From: Streptomyces venezuelae
Lineage (GTDB): Bacteria > Actinomycetota > Actinomycetes > Streptomycetales > Streptomycetaceae
Reading direction: 5' to 3'
Length of the DNA: 64,000 bases
NCBI RefSeq assembly: GCF_008642315.1
Contig: NZ_CP029192.1
Coordinates: 8,878,079-8,942,078, forward strand
Shown here in pieces: positions 34,336 to 42,438 of this stretch. Within the stretch, counting starts at the first letter, position 1; each line of letters starts with the position of its first letter. Under the pieces are notes generated by a model. That model had not been told where the DNA came from. It saw only the letters and a program-made list of their open reading frames with translations, and searched no databases. The translations under genes and the position numbers were made by a program.

Positions 34336-35496
34336 GTGACGGAAGCGGCGCCCAGCGCGAGCCCGATGGCCACGATTTTGATCGTCGACGACCACGAGCC
34401 GAACCGCCTGGCCGTCGGCAGCGTGCTACGCCGCGCCGGCTACCACGTACTGGAAGCCGGTTCGAGCCCCGAGGCTCTGGCTGTTCTGCATGCCGCCGAT
34501 CCGGTGCCCGAGTTGGCCATCGTGGACGTACGACTTCCTGGAGTGAGCGGGTTCGAACTCGCCCGGCTGATGGCCGCCGAACCCACGTTCCCGCGCATCC
34601 CGATCGTGCACGTCTCGGCGGAAGCCAACGATCCGGGCGACCGCATCCGAGGGCTCGAAGGGGGCGCCAGCGCCTACCTCGCCTCGCCCGTCGCCCCGGA
34701 GGAACTGCTGGCCACGGTCGACACGGTGCTGCTCGCGGAGCGCGAGGCAAGCATCGTCCGGGACGAACGCAGCTTCGCGTTCGACCTGCAACACGCCTTC
34801 CTGCCCCGCGCGGAGAAACTGGCGGCGCTGCAGGGCATGGAGTGCGTCGACCTCGCTGTCGGCTACGTACCGGCCATGGAGCGCGCGCAACTCGGCGGGG
34901 ACTTCTACGCCGCCTTCGCCGTCGAGCGCCGGGTGTTGCTGGCCGTGGGCGACGTGGCCGGGCACTCCCTGGCCGCGGCCACGGTCATGGTCGAGCTGCG
35001 TCACGTCCTGCGCGCATACGCCCTGGAGGGCCACGAGCCCCACCGCATCCTGCAGTTGATGGACCGCCTTCTCGTGCACTTCCACTTCGAGGTGACGGCG
35101 ACCATGTGCCTGGTCGTACTCGATGTGCACTCCGGTGCCATGGAGGTCGCCAACGCGGGGCATTTACCACCGCTCGTCGTCTCGCCGGACGGACAGGCGC
35201 GCTACCTCCCCGTCCACGGCCCGCTGTTGGGTGTGAACCTGCACCACAAAGCCGCCACGACGGCTCGTCTGGAGCACGACCAGGTCCTGCTGATGGTCAC
35301 CGACGGCCTGATCGAGCGGCCCCGGATCGACCTGGCCGTCTCCCTGGAAGAACTCCGCCGACGCGTGGCACGCACCCCCTGCGCCCCGCACGCCCTGAGG
35401 GACGCCCTGTTGCAGCACTACAGCAGGGAGACCGAGGACGACATCGCTCTGCTCGCCGCGCGCCGACTGCATACACCGTCGGGCCGGGTCCCGTGA
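34336..35496 (+). CDS. Response-regulator-linked PP2C (SpoIIE/RsbU-type) phosphatase
   Basis: A 386-residue protein from the GTG at 34336. Residues 12-130 form a receiver domain (ILIVDDHEPNRLAVG, Asp in LAIVDVRLPGVSG, and Ser/Ala where Thr and Lys usually lie: VHVSAEAND, YLASPVAPEE), so the switch residues are partly altered. Residues 150-380 form a PP2C/SpoIIE phosphatase with metal-binding ERAQLGGDFYAAF, LLAVGDVAGHSLAAA, VANAGHLPPLVV, VTDGLIERP and the final EDDIALLAA. Such proteins dephosphorylate anti-anti-sigma factors in stress-sigma pathways. Downstream and convergent is a PAS-GAF-ANTAR gene, another signalling protein. No cognate kinase is adjacent. Confidence 0.92.
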   Translation: MTEAAPSASPMATILIVDDHEPNRLAVGSVLRRAGYHVLEAGSSPEALAVLHAADPVPELAIVDVRLPGVSGFELARLMAAEPTFPRIPIVHVSAEANDPGDRIRGLEGGASAYLASPVAPEELLATVDTVLLAEREASIVRDERSFAFDLQHAFLPRAEKLAALQGMECVDLAVGYVPAMERAQLGGDFYAAFAVERRVLLAVGDVAGHSLAAATVMVELRHVLRAYALEGHEPHRILQLMDRLLVHFHFEVTATMCLVVLDVHSGAMEVANAGHLPPLVVSPDGQARYLPVHGPLLGVNLHHKAATTARLEHDQVLLMVTDGLIERPRIDLAVSLEELRRRVARTPCAPHALRDALLQHYSRETEDDIALLAARRLHTPSGRVP

Positions 35497-35516
35497 GCGT
35501 GTCCTCGAAGCCGCCG

Positions 35517-36809
35517 CTAAGAGGGCATCTCGGGTGGGCGTCGGGCGAGCACCTCGCGGGCGAAGTCGGCCAGGGGCATCGACTTGTTCCGGGCCATGGT
35601 GCGCAGCCAGGCGAGCGCGTCGTTCGTGCTGATCTGCTGGGTGGCGGCGAGGACGCCGATGGCGGTGTTGATGTCGCCCCGGTCGGCCGTTGCCCTGGCC
35701 CGCGCGGTGATGTCGCCCTCCAGGTCGGCCAGCAGCACAGCGGCGGCGATCTGGGCGAACACCTCCGCGTCGGCGGGTGGCTTCGCGAGCCCTCTGCCCC
35801 GGTGGTAGAGGGTGAGCGTGCCCACGGTGGTGGAGGCGGTGGACAGGGGGTAGGCGAAGGCGGCACCTACGCCGATACGGCACGCGGCGTCCGTGAACAA
35901 GGGCCAGCGGGTACTGGGCTGGTCCAGCTGCGGCACCAGGACAGGCTCACCGGTGACAAAGGCGGTCAGCGACGGGCCGCAGCCGGTGATCCACTGCAGT
36001 TCCTCGACCCGCTGCCCCCACTGGGACGTGGTAGCGAGCTGGACGCTCTGTGCCCCGTCGCCTTGCAAGGTGATCACGGCGGCGTCGGCTCCGGGCAGTT
36101 CCCGTACCGCACAGTCGCACACCGCGGCGAGGCAACCCCGGCCGGGCGGGCCCTGGCGGGTGGCGTGGGCGATCCCGTGCCACAGCGCGTCCCGCCGGGC
36201 CAGGCCGGCCGCCGACGTGCCATTCGTGCCCGCACCCGCACCCGCACCCGCCCCCGACAGGCCGACCGGAGCGGCCGGTCCGGTCAGTCGCGCGGCGCGC
36301 TGGTGAAAGGCGAGAGCCAGCATCACGTCGCGCAGCAGCGCGGTCGGCTGCCCCGCGCCGTCCGCGGTGCCGCTCCCGTCGGCATGGCGCAGTGACTCGT
36401 ACACCGTCGTGATGTCCTCGACGTGGTGCAGGACGCCCACGACGCGGCCGTCGCCGGCGGTCAGCGGGGAGTTGACGGGGCTCCAGGCCTTGACGCGGAA
36501 GCCGCCCGGGGCCCGGGATTCGGGGATGTCGTAACGCTGGATCCCCATGTCGTGAGGGGTGCCGTGGCGCAGCACCCGCTCCAGCGACGTGGTGAGGTTG
36601 TGGACACCGGTCGAGTCCGTGTCCTCGGGGTTGTCCGGGAAGGCGTCGAAAAGGAACGCGCCGGTCAATTCCTCGCGCGAGCGTCCGGTGGCCCGTAGGT
36701 AGGCCGGGTTGACCCCGCGGATGTGCAGGCCCGTATCCAGGAGCAGATACGGCGCCGTGGTCACCTTGAAGAGCGGACTGTCGGATGTGGCCCGTAGCGC
36801 GTCGTGCAC
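35517..36809 (-). CDS. PAS-GAF-ANTAR signalling protein
   Basis: From the GTG at 36809 (GGGAGG nine bases upstream) the product has 430 residues. An N-terminal PAS domain (SPLFKVTTAPYLLLDTGL to VVGVLHHVEDITTVYES, about 1-135), a Gly/Ala linker, a GAF domain (GCLAAVCDCAVRELPGADAA to TVGTLTLYHRGRG, about 215-355) and a C-terminal ANTAR domain (RGDINTAIGVLAATQQIST, NDALAWLRTMARNKSMPLAD) are visible. ANTAR domains bind paired RNA hairpins and prevent termination. PAS and GAF should bind a small ligand or sense redox. The DCDC-like cysteines in the GAF start are notable. The longer frame from 37010 is rejected. Confidence 0.88.
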   Translation of the reverse strand: MHDALRATSDSPLFKVTTAPYLLLDTGLHIRGVNPAYLRATGRSREELTGAFLFDAFPDNPEDTDSTGVHNLTTSLERVLRHGTPHDMGIQRYDIPESRAPGGFRVKAWSPVNSPLTAGDGRVVGVLHHVEDITTVYESLRHADGSGTADGAGQPTALLRDVMLALAFHQRAARLTGPAAPVGLSGAGAGAGAGTNGTSAAGLARRDALWHGIAHATRQGPPGRGCLAAVCDCAVRELPGADAAVITLQGDGAQSVQLATTSQWGQRVEELQWITGCGPSLTAFVTGEPVLVPQLDQPSTRWPLFTDAACRIGVGAAFAYPLSTASTTVGTLTLYHRGRGLAKPPADAEVFAQIAAAVLLADLEGDITARARATADRGDINTAIGVLAATQQISTNDALAWLRTMARNKSMPLADFAREVLARRPPEMPS

Positions 36810-37019
36810 CGGCGCACACCTCCCGGCATCGGCTGAGGACGGCCGCGTGCATAGCGTAGCCACTCGAGGCGGACAGCAGCAGTCGTATGCCGCACCGGGC
36901 ACTTGTCCGTACGCCGCCTTCGTCGTCCGGTGGGGCCGGATCGGCTGGTGGGGCCGGTTGGGCTCGTTGGGCGAGCCTGTTGTGTGTGGCCTGGCCCGTG
37001 GAGCGCTCATAGGGACTGA

Positions 37020-37904
37020 TCAAGCTTCGGCAGCCGGCCGTTTGATGCTCTCGATGATGCGGGCGAATCCCTCCTCGCCGTGACCTGCCTCGACCTGACG
37101 TCGGATGAGCCGCTGGACCATGTCGACCACTTCGGTGCTGATGCCCTGCCCGGACGTGGCCGCCAGGAGGTCACCGAGGTCGGAGAACAGCAGGCTCTGC
37201 TGTCCCGCGACGGTGTAGTCCCCGCCGTCGACGACATCGGCGAACCCCTTGAAGGCGCCGGTCATGGCGGTCAGCCACGGGGTGGCCCTGGCGGCGAAGT
37301 CGCCGGCCGTGACCCCGGCAGGGGCCACCATGGCGGCGCCGTGCAGGAACCCGGCGAACATGACGTACATGCCGGCGAGCAGGGCGAGGTCGTACAGCGA
37401 CGCCAGCCCGGCATCCTCTCCGAAGTAATCACTGCCGGCCCACAGGTCGAGCAGCGGCTTGTACTGTTCGAAGACTTCTGCCGACCCGCTGTACAGGATC
37501 GATGCCCCGGCCTGGCCGATCATGTGCGGTACGGCCATGATCCCGCCGTCCAGGTACGCGATCCCCGCCTCGGCGGCCCAGGCGGCCAACTCCCGTGACT
37601 GGTCCGGCGTCGTCGTGGTCACGTTGATCAAAGTCCGTCCGGCCAGCTCACCGGCGAGCGGATCGAGCACCTCCCGTACCGACGCATGGTCCAGCAGGCA
37701 TGCGATCACCACTTCACCCGCCCGAACCGCGTCACTCGCGGTGGCGGCGGCCTGCGCACCCTGCGCGACGAGATCGTCCGTCCTGCCGGGCGAGCGGTTC
37801 CAGACGGTGGTGGCGTACCCGCCCTTCACCAAGGCGCCGGCGAGCGCGCTCCCCATCGCCCCCAGGCCGAGAACGCTCACCTGGACATCACTGTTCATGG
37901 TCAT
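37020..37904 (-). CDS. Imine-reductase-like NAD(P)-dependent oxidoreductase (beta-hydroxyacid dehydrogenase family)
   Basis: A 294-residue protein with the NADP-binding start VSVLGLGAMGSALAGALVKG and NRSP after strand 2, the 6-phosphogluconate/beta-hydroxyacid dehydrogenase N-terminal fold. The helical C-terminal half (ASLYDLALLAGMYVMFAGFLHG, and LIRRQVEAGHGEEGFARIIE) resembles imine reductases of Streptomyces, which reduce cyclic imines with NADPH. The Asp in LYDLALL aligns with the catalytic position of many imine reductases. The ATG start has a GAGGGGAAG site. Divergent from the HxlR regulator at 38026 with a strong palindrome between them, so it is probably induced by that regulator's ligand. 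The substrate is unknown. Confidence 0.88.
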   Translation of the reverse strand: MTMNSDVQVSVLGLGAMGSALAGALVKGGYATTVWNRSPGRTDDLVAQGAQAAATASDAVRAGEVVIACLLDHASVREVLDPLAGELAGRTLINVTTTTPDQSRELAAWAAEAGIAYLDGGIMAVPHMIGQAGASILYSGSAEVFEQYKPLLDLWAGSDYFGEDAGLASLYDLALLAGMYVMFAGFLHGAAMVAPAGVTAGDFAARATPWLTAMTGAFKGFADVVDGGDYTVAGQQSLLFSDLGDLLAATSGQGISTEVVDMVQRLIRRQVEAGHGEEGFARIIESIKRPAAEA

Positions 37905-37975
37905 TTCCGTACTTCCCCTCGTGTTCTTCGGTACGGATCAATCCTTGGCGACAGCAGTAGAGTTGACCAGTACGG

Positions 37976-38010
37976 ACTAATTAGTGGGGTACTCACCTAT
38001 AGGTAAGTAC
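37976..38010. promoter_or_regulatory. Palindromes in the reductase/HxlR divergent promoter
   Basis: GTACTCACCTATAGGTAAGTAC (37989-38010) is a 22-mer symmetric at 20 of 22 positions. ACTAATTAGT (37976-37985) is a perfect 10-bp palindrome, and GTACGGA occurs nearby twice. The 22-mer ends 16 bases before the HxlR start and suits a dimeric winged-helix repressor. Confidence 0.7.
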
Positions 38011-38025
38011 GCCGTGGAGCACACG

Positions 38026-38439
38026 ATGAAAGGGGCGGAGGGGCGAGTGACGAAAACAGCGCGGAGCGGTCCCTACTTCTGCGGGATCGACGCGGCGATG
38101 GACGTCGTGTCCGGCAAGTGGAAATCGCTGATCCTCTGGGAGCTGCACCACCACGGGACCCGTCGCTTCGCCGAACTGCGGCGTGGTCTGCCGGGCGTCA
38201 GCGAGAAGATGCTCATCCAGCACCTGCGGGAGATGGAGGCAGACGGGCTCGTACTCCGCGTGGTGTACCGGGAGGTCCCGCCGAAGGTCGAGTACTCGCT
38301 CACCGAACACGGCACCTCGCTCAACCAGGCCCTGGCCGCGCTGGGGGAGTGGGGCACCGCACGCATACAGCGGATCGGAGCGGAAAAGGTGCTTTCCCAC
38401 GATGGGGCGCCGCACGCGCGCTCTGCACAGGACTCGTAG
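38026..38439 (+). CDS. HxlR-family transcriptional regulator
   Basis: A 137-residue regulator with the HxlR core: YFCGIDAAMDVVSGKWKSLI (an N-terminal Cys just before the first helix), FAELRRGLPGVSEKMLIQHL and the wing VLRVVYREVPPKVEYSLTEHG. The N-terminal cysteine is the residue that senses oxidants or electrophiles in several homologues. ATG at 38026 is called, but GTG at 38047 (GGAGGGG six bases upstream) would also give a complete domain. It faces the imine-reductase-like gene across a promoter with a 22-bp near-palindrome, the expected autoregulatory arrangement. Confidence 0.93.
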   Translation: MKGAEGRVTKTARSGPYFCGIDAAMDVVSGKWKSLILWELHHHGTRRFAELRRGLPGVSEKMLIQHLREMEADGLVLRVVYREVPPKVEYSLTEHGTSLNQALAALGEWGTARIQRIGAEKVLSHDGAPHARSAQDS

Positions 38440-38588
38440 CCGTGCCCCGGACAGCTGTCCCGACCCGACGGTAAATCTTCCTCTGTTACACACCTGTGCC
38501 GATTCGCCCTACAACGAACCACGCAGGCGCGTCGTCTAGCTGATGGGAACCAACCCGCAGATGGACGACGAACAAGGAGTGGGCGGCA

Positions 38589-39284
38589 ATGGGGGACATA
38601 CGCAGACGAGGAGTCGCGGTTCTGGGGATCACCATGCTGGTGGCCCCGCTCACGGTGGCGCTCGGCACCGGCAGCGCCCAGGCGGCGTCGTGCTCGACGC
38701 AGACCGGCCCGTATCAGAAGCAGGTCGAGAAGTTCCTGGGCCGCCCGGTGGACGGCAGGCAGTCGACGGCCGACTGCAAGGCGATCAAGGCCTTCCAGAC
38801 CAAGCACCAGATCACCCCGAACGCCGGGTACGCGGGCAGCGTCACCTGGGGCGTCATGAACCTCATGAACAAGCAGAAGGCGGTCGGGAACAACCCCAAC
38901 AAGGCCGGCAAGTGCCCGACCAACAAGGGACGCATCGCCTGCGTCGATCTGACGCTCCAGCTCAGCTGGATCCAGGACGGCAAGAACCTCAAGTACGGCC
39001 CGGTCCCGGTGCGCACCGGCCGCAACGGCCACGAGACCCGCACGGGTCTGAAGAAGATCTACTGGCGCCACATCGACCACGTGTCGAGCATCTACCACGT
39101 GCCGATGCCGTACAGCCAGTTCTTCGACGGCGGCCAGGCGTTCCACTCGGTCGGCATCAGCGTCTGGGCCCCGCCCGGCTCCCACGGATGCGTCAACATG
39201 ACGAAGAAGGACGCCGTGAAGTACTGGGGCATGCTGCGCAAGGGAGACGACGTCTTCGTCTACGGCCGCAAGCCGGGCACGTGA
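38589..39284 (+). CDS. Secreted L,D-transpeptidase (YkuD-type)
   Basis: A 231-residue exported protein. The signal peptide (RRRGVAVLGITMLVAPLTVALG, cut after AQA) is followed by a small peptidoglycan-binding-like domain with paired cysteines (SCSTQTGPYQ, STADCKAIKAFQTKHQ), then the catalytic domain with HSVGISVWAPPG and SHGCVNM: His near residue 186 and nucleophile Cys near 201. L,D-transpeptidases make 3-3 cross-links in peptidoglycan or attach proteins to it, and are relevant to beta-lactam tolerance. A very good AAGGAG site precedes the ATG. It stands alone between signalling genes and a DUF6082 gene. Confidence 0.93.
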   Translation: MGDIRRRGVAVLGITMLVAPLTVALGTGSAQAASCSTQTGPYQKQVEKFLGRPVDGRQSTADCKAIKAFQTKHQITPNAGYAGSVTWGVMNLMNKQKAVGNNPNKAGKCPTNKGRIACVDLTLQLSWIQDGKNLKYGPVPVRTGRNGHETRTGLKKIYWRHIDHVSSIYHVPMPYSQFFDGGQAFHSVGISVWAPPGSHGCVNMTKKDAVKYWGMLRKGDDVFVYGRKPGT

Positions 39285-39384
39285 TGCGCGGCAACCGCCC
39301 GCGGCGGCGGTAGCAGGGACTAGCCGGAGCCGGGACCAGCCGTGGCCGGGACTATGGGGGACCCGGGTCGGGCAACGTCAACGC

Positions 39385-39837
39385 ATGGCTCTGATATCGC
39401 TGATCATCTCGGCTGCCGCCCTGGCCGGCGTACTGGTCTCGTTGGTCTACCAGTCCCGGCAGACGCGGATATCTCAGGAAGCAAGCATCCGTGAGACGCA
39501 TCGCGAACTGTTGATGCTGAGCCTCAACGATCCGGTTCTGCGCGCCTGTTGGGGCAGCCCGAGCAATGAGCTCCCCAACGACCAGGCGCGCCAGGTCATG
39601 TTCGCCAACCTCATCGTCAACTGGTGGCAGACCCAGTACGTACTCAAAGAAGTCAGTGAAGCCGAACTTGCGATCAGCCTCACGACCTTTTTCCGGGGGG
39701 AGATCGGCCGCACCTACTGGAACAGGGTGCGCCCGAGCTGGGGCCGTGTGGCGGAGGCCGCGCATTCCAAGCGCAAGAAGCGCTTCGTGGCGATAGTCGA
39801 CGAGCAATACAGGTTGGCGGTCAGCGGGAGCGGATGA
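39385..39837 (+). CDS. DUF6082-type protein with N-terminal membrane helix
   Basis: A 150-residue protein. One N-terminal hydrophobic helix (LISLIISAAALAGVLVSLVY) is followed by a charged helical domain with SRQTRISQEASIRETHRELL, DPVLRACWG, FANLIVNWWQTQYVL and FFRGEIGRTYWNRVRPSWG. These segments match the pattern of DUF6082 proteins common in Streptomyces, often small membrane-anchored proteins of unknown role. The ATG at 39385 is the first start of the frame and directly begins the helix. It is apparently monocistronic, and the C-terminus is basic (SKRKKRF). Confidence 0.75.
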   Translation: MALISLIISAAALAGVLVSLVYQSRQTRISQEASIRETHRELLMLSLNDPVLRACWGSPSNELPNDQARQVMFANLIVNWWQTQYVLKEVSEAELAISLTTFFRGEIGRTYWNRVRPSWGRVAEAAHSKRKKRFVAIVDEQYRLAVSGSG

Positions 39838-39888
39838 GGCTCGTCTCGCAAACCCTACGCGCGGATGGCCGCCGCGCAGGCCAGGGTT

Positions 39889-40386
39889 TCACGCCCCTGA
39901 CCGCGGACCACTCGTATCTGCTCGTGGCGCCGACCTGGCCCGGTACTCGTCCAAGAATCCCACCGCGATGAGCGCCAGCACCGCTGCGAGGGCGAAGGCG
40001 GCGGCCGCGGTGTTCAGCGAGGTGTAGGGGCCGTTTGCCGCGACGACGCTTCCGTCGTCCAGCAGACAGTCGAAACCCAGCGGAACGTATGACGGTTCAT
40101 GCCCGGCGAGCCGGTCGAGGGCGTCGGGCGGGAGCGAGCGGCAGGGGACGGCGGGCGACGACCCCGCGCCGGATTCGGCCTCGTCCGCGTCCCACTGGAC
40201 CGTACCGAGCCCGATCGCGTACGTGATCACGGCGCCGACCGCCGCCATGCCCGCGCTCCAGCGCAGCAGGTCCCGGCCCCAGTCCGGCCGGCGCCCCGGC
40301 AGGGCCACCGACGCCAGCTTCACCACCACCGCGACGGCCCAGAGGGGTGCGGCCAGCAGGGCACCGTACATGAGCAGGACGAACAC
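39889..40386 (-). CDS. Small membrane protein with extracytoplasmic loop
   Basis: A 165-residue protein from a GTG start. There are three hydrophobic segments: the N-terminus (LLMYGALLAAPLWAVAVVVKLA), the middle (AVGAVITYAIGLGTV) and near the C-terminus (NTAAAAFALAAVLALIAVGFL). A roughly 55-residue loop between the last two contains two cysteines (VPCRSLPPDA, FDCLLDDGS) that could form a disulfide outside the cell. No family is recognised. It is divergent from the DUF3500 gene at 40588 across 201 bases. Confidence 0.65.
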   Translation of the reverse strand: MFVLLMYGALLAAPLWAVAVVVKLASVALPGRRPDWGRDLLRWSAGMAAVGAVITYAIGLGTVQWDADEAESGAGSSPAVPCRSLPPDALDRLAGHEPSYVPLGFDCLLDDGSVVAANGPYTSLNTAAAAFALAAVLALIAVGFLDEYRARSAPRADTSGPRSGA

Positions 40387-40587
40387 ACCGGCCGCCTCTC
40401 GGACGTTCCTCGACCGAGGCGACGGATCGCCGCCCTGTGCCGGACATCATGCCCGGCCCGCCGATTCCCACGGGAGCGGGGCCCGCCGCCCGGGAACCGA
40501 GCCCCCGGCCGCCGGATGACGCACCATGGGTCACAGGGGCGACACCGCCCCGCGTACGCGCACGTCGGGCGAGGCGGAGGAGACACG

Positions 40588-41595
40588 GTGGACGGGGCAT
40601 CCTGGGAGGCGTCGGGGTCGAGAAGGTCGGGGGCGGTGGGCGCGACGACGGCTGCGGACATGCGGGAGGCGGCGCACGCGCTCCTGTCCGTCCTGGATCC
40701 GGAGCAGGTACGTGAGTTGTGTACGGGCCCCGCTCGGCCGGACGCGCCCGAACTGCGCGAGTGGACGTATCTGCCGGGTTCACGTCCCGGGCTGTGCACC
40801 GAGGGACTCGACGACAGCCAGCGAGCCGCGGTGGACCGCCTGCTCGCCGCGGCGCACAGCGCGACGGGAGCGGAGCTGGCGCGCGGCGCCATCGAGGTGG
40901 AGCGGCACCGCCGCGCCACCGCCGGCGCCGCAGGAGCCCCCGACCGCTACTGGCTGCGGCTCCTCGGCGACCCTGGCGGCGACGCCCCCTGGGCGTGGCG
41001 GATGAACGGCCACCACCTCGCCGTACACGTACTGATCACGGCCGATGGCGTCCGCGTGACGCCCCACTTCATCGGTGCGGAACCGGCGCGCATCACCCAG
41101 GGCCCGCAGGCGGGCCGCCGGCTGCTGGGGCTGGAAGAGGACCTGGCCAGGGAACTGGTCACGGGCCTCGACCTGGACCGACGTGCGGTCGCGGTCTTCG
41201 ACACCGTGCCGCCGGACGACATCCTGACCCGCGACGACCCGTTCGCCGACCCGGGCAGGCTCCCGGCAGGACTCACCCACGACGACATGACGCCCAGCCA
41301 ACGCCGACTGCTGGAACGCCTGGTGCGCCGCTACCTCGACCGCGCGCCGACGGCCTACGCGCGGCAGTGCTGGGACGAGACCGTGGCTCAGGGTCTGGGC
41401 GCCCTCACCTTCGCCTGGGGCGGCGGTCGCGCGCCGGGGGACCGGCACTACTACTGCGTACAAGCGCCCGACTTCCTCATCGAGTACGACAACACCCAGG
41501 ACGACGGCAACCACGCCCACTCGGTCTGGCGCCACCTGCGCCACGACTGGGGCATCGACCTGCTCCGAGCGCACTACACGGAGCAGCACGGTTAA
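40588..41595 (+). CDS. DUF3500-domain protein
   Basis: A 335-residue protein from a GTG with GGCGGAGGAG directly upstream. It carries the DUF3500 pattern: YWLRLLGDPGGDAPWAWRMNGHHLAVHVL, here split by motif (GDPGGDAPWAWR; NGHHLAVHV), then TPHFIGAEPARI, GRRLLGLEEDLARELV and YYCVQAPDFLIEYDNTQDD. The HH and final His-rich part (NHAHSVWRHLRHDWG) suggest metal binding, but the family has no assigned reaction. Sequence before residue 25 is low-complexity. Downstream is a 248-base AT-rich spacer with striking repeats. Confidence 0.85.
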   Translation: MDGASWEASGSRRSGAVGATTAADMREAAHALLSVLDPEQVRELCTGPARPDAPELREWTYLPGSRPGLCTEGLDDSQRAAVDRLLAAAHSATGAELARGAIEVERHRRATAGAAGAPDRYWLRLLGDPGGDAPWAWRMNGHHLAVHVLITADGVRVTPHFIGAEPARITQGPQAGRRLLGLEEDLARELVTGLDLDRRAVAVFDTVPPDDILTRDDPFADPGRLPAGLTHDDMTPSQRRLLERLVRRYLDRAPTAYARQCWDETVAQGLGALTFAWGGGRAPGDRHYYCVQAPDFLIEYDNTQDDGNHAHSVWRHLRHDWGIDLLRAHYTEQHG

Positions 41596-41630
41596 GGACC
41601 CGCTCAGCAGCGCGCGGTGTCTCCTATGCG

Positions 41631-41740
41631 CCTTACGTATACGTCTTACGTATCTGTCACCATTGCATGTCCTACGTATAGGTCACACATGTTCACAGTG
41701 CAGTCTTTTGTTGCCAAAAGTGAAGAACGAGCACTTTTGG
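41631..41740. promoter_or_regulatory. AT-rich repeats and perfect hairpin upstream of the EF-hand gene
   Basis: Three TACGTAT-containing repeats (about 41634, 41647 and 41672) are followed by CCAAAAGTG (41714-41722) and CACTTTTGG (41732-41740), perfect 9-bp arms around a 9-base loop. In GC-rich DNA this looks like an operator cluster for the EF-hand gene at 41844 or a terminator for the DUF3500 gene. Confidence 0.5.
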
Positions 41741-41843
41741 TTGCCTGTGTCGGTTTCATGGGTCGGAGCAGCCGCACGCGCCGCGTCGGGTGGCTGCGCC
41801 CATCGGGACGGGCCCGCGATCGTCGGGTCACAGAGGACAGGGG

Positions 41844-42386
41844 ATGCACATGCGAACTGAGGCCGCCAAGAGGGTCGAGCTGGTCTTCTCGCTCTTCGAC
41901 GCCAACGGCAACGGAGTCATCGAATCCGACGACTTCGACCTGATGACGGGCCGGGTCCTGGCGGCGGCGTCCGCTTCGGACGACGGTGCCAAGGAAGCCA
42001 TTCGGGCCGCGTTCCGCCGCTACTGGACGACGTTGGCCGCCGAACTGGACGCCAATGGGGACGGTGTGATCACGGTGGACGAGTTCAGGCCGTTCGTGCT
42101 CGATTCGCGGCGTTTCGGACCCACGATCGCCGAGTTCGCCGAAGCCCTCTCCGCACTCGGTGACCCCGACGGGGACGGCCTGATCGAGCGCCCCCTCTTC
42201 GTCTCGCTGATGAGGGCGATCGGCTTCGAGGAGGCGAACATCCACGCCCTCTTCGACGCCTTCGGTCCGGACGCCGAGGACCGCATCACCGTGTCCACGT
42301 GGGCCACCGGCATCGTGGAGTACTACGCGCCGGACATGGCGGGGATCCCGGGCGACGAACTGGTGGCCCCGCGCGCCGTCGCCTGA
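41844..42386 (+). CDS. EF-hand calcium-binding protein (calmodulin-like)
   Basis: A 180-residue protein with EF-hand loops. DANGNGVIESDD (residues 19-30) and DANGDGVITVDE are canonical 12-residue calcium loops, and DPDGDGLIERPL is a third with a non-acidic last position; a fourth (DAFGPDAEDRITVS) is degenerate. The pattern is that of Streptomyces calerythrin/CabC-like proteins, which buffer or sense calcium, including during aerial growth. The ATG at 41844 has AGAGGA six bases upstream; ATG at 41850 is an alternative. No partner gene is adjacent. The upstream AT-rich repeat region suggests regulated expression. Confidence 0.92.
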   Translation: MHMRTEAAKRVELVFSLFDANGNGVIESDDFDLMTGRVLAAASASDDGAKEAIRAAFRRYWTTLAAELDANGDGVITVDEFRPFVLDSRRFGPTIAEFAEALSALGDPDGDGLIERPLFVSLMRAIGFEEANIHALFDAFGPDAEDRITVSTWATGIVEYYAPDMAGIPGDELVAPRAVA

Positions 42387-42438
42387 CGCGACGCGACGCG
42401 CTCACGCCGACGTGGTGCAAGCCGTTGCCCTGTGGACG

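Noticed and set aside
34290..36395. Long plus-strand frame spanning the REC-PP2C and PAS-GAF-ANTAR genes
   Set aside because: It is out of frame with the phosphatase and antisense to the ANTAR gene; residues are low-complexity.
37020..37904. Calling this reductase a 6-phosphogluconate dehydrogenase
   Set aside because: It shares the NADP-binding fold, but the C-terminal half matches imine reductases and lacks the substrate residues of sugar-phosphate dehydrogenases.
41714..41740. Hairpin called as a definite terminator of the DUF3500 gene
   Set aside because: It lies about 119 bases after the stop, has no T tract, and the surrounding repeats look equally like operators, so it was recorded as regulatory with low certainty.
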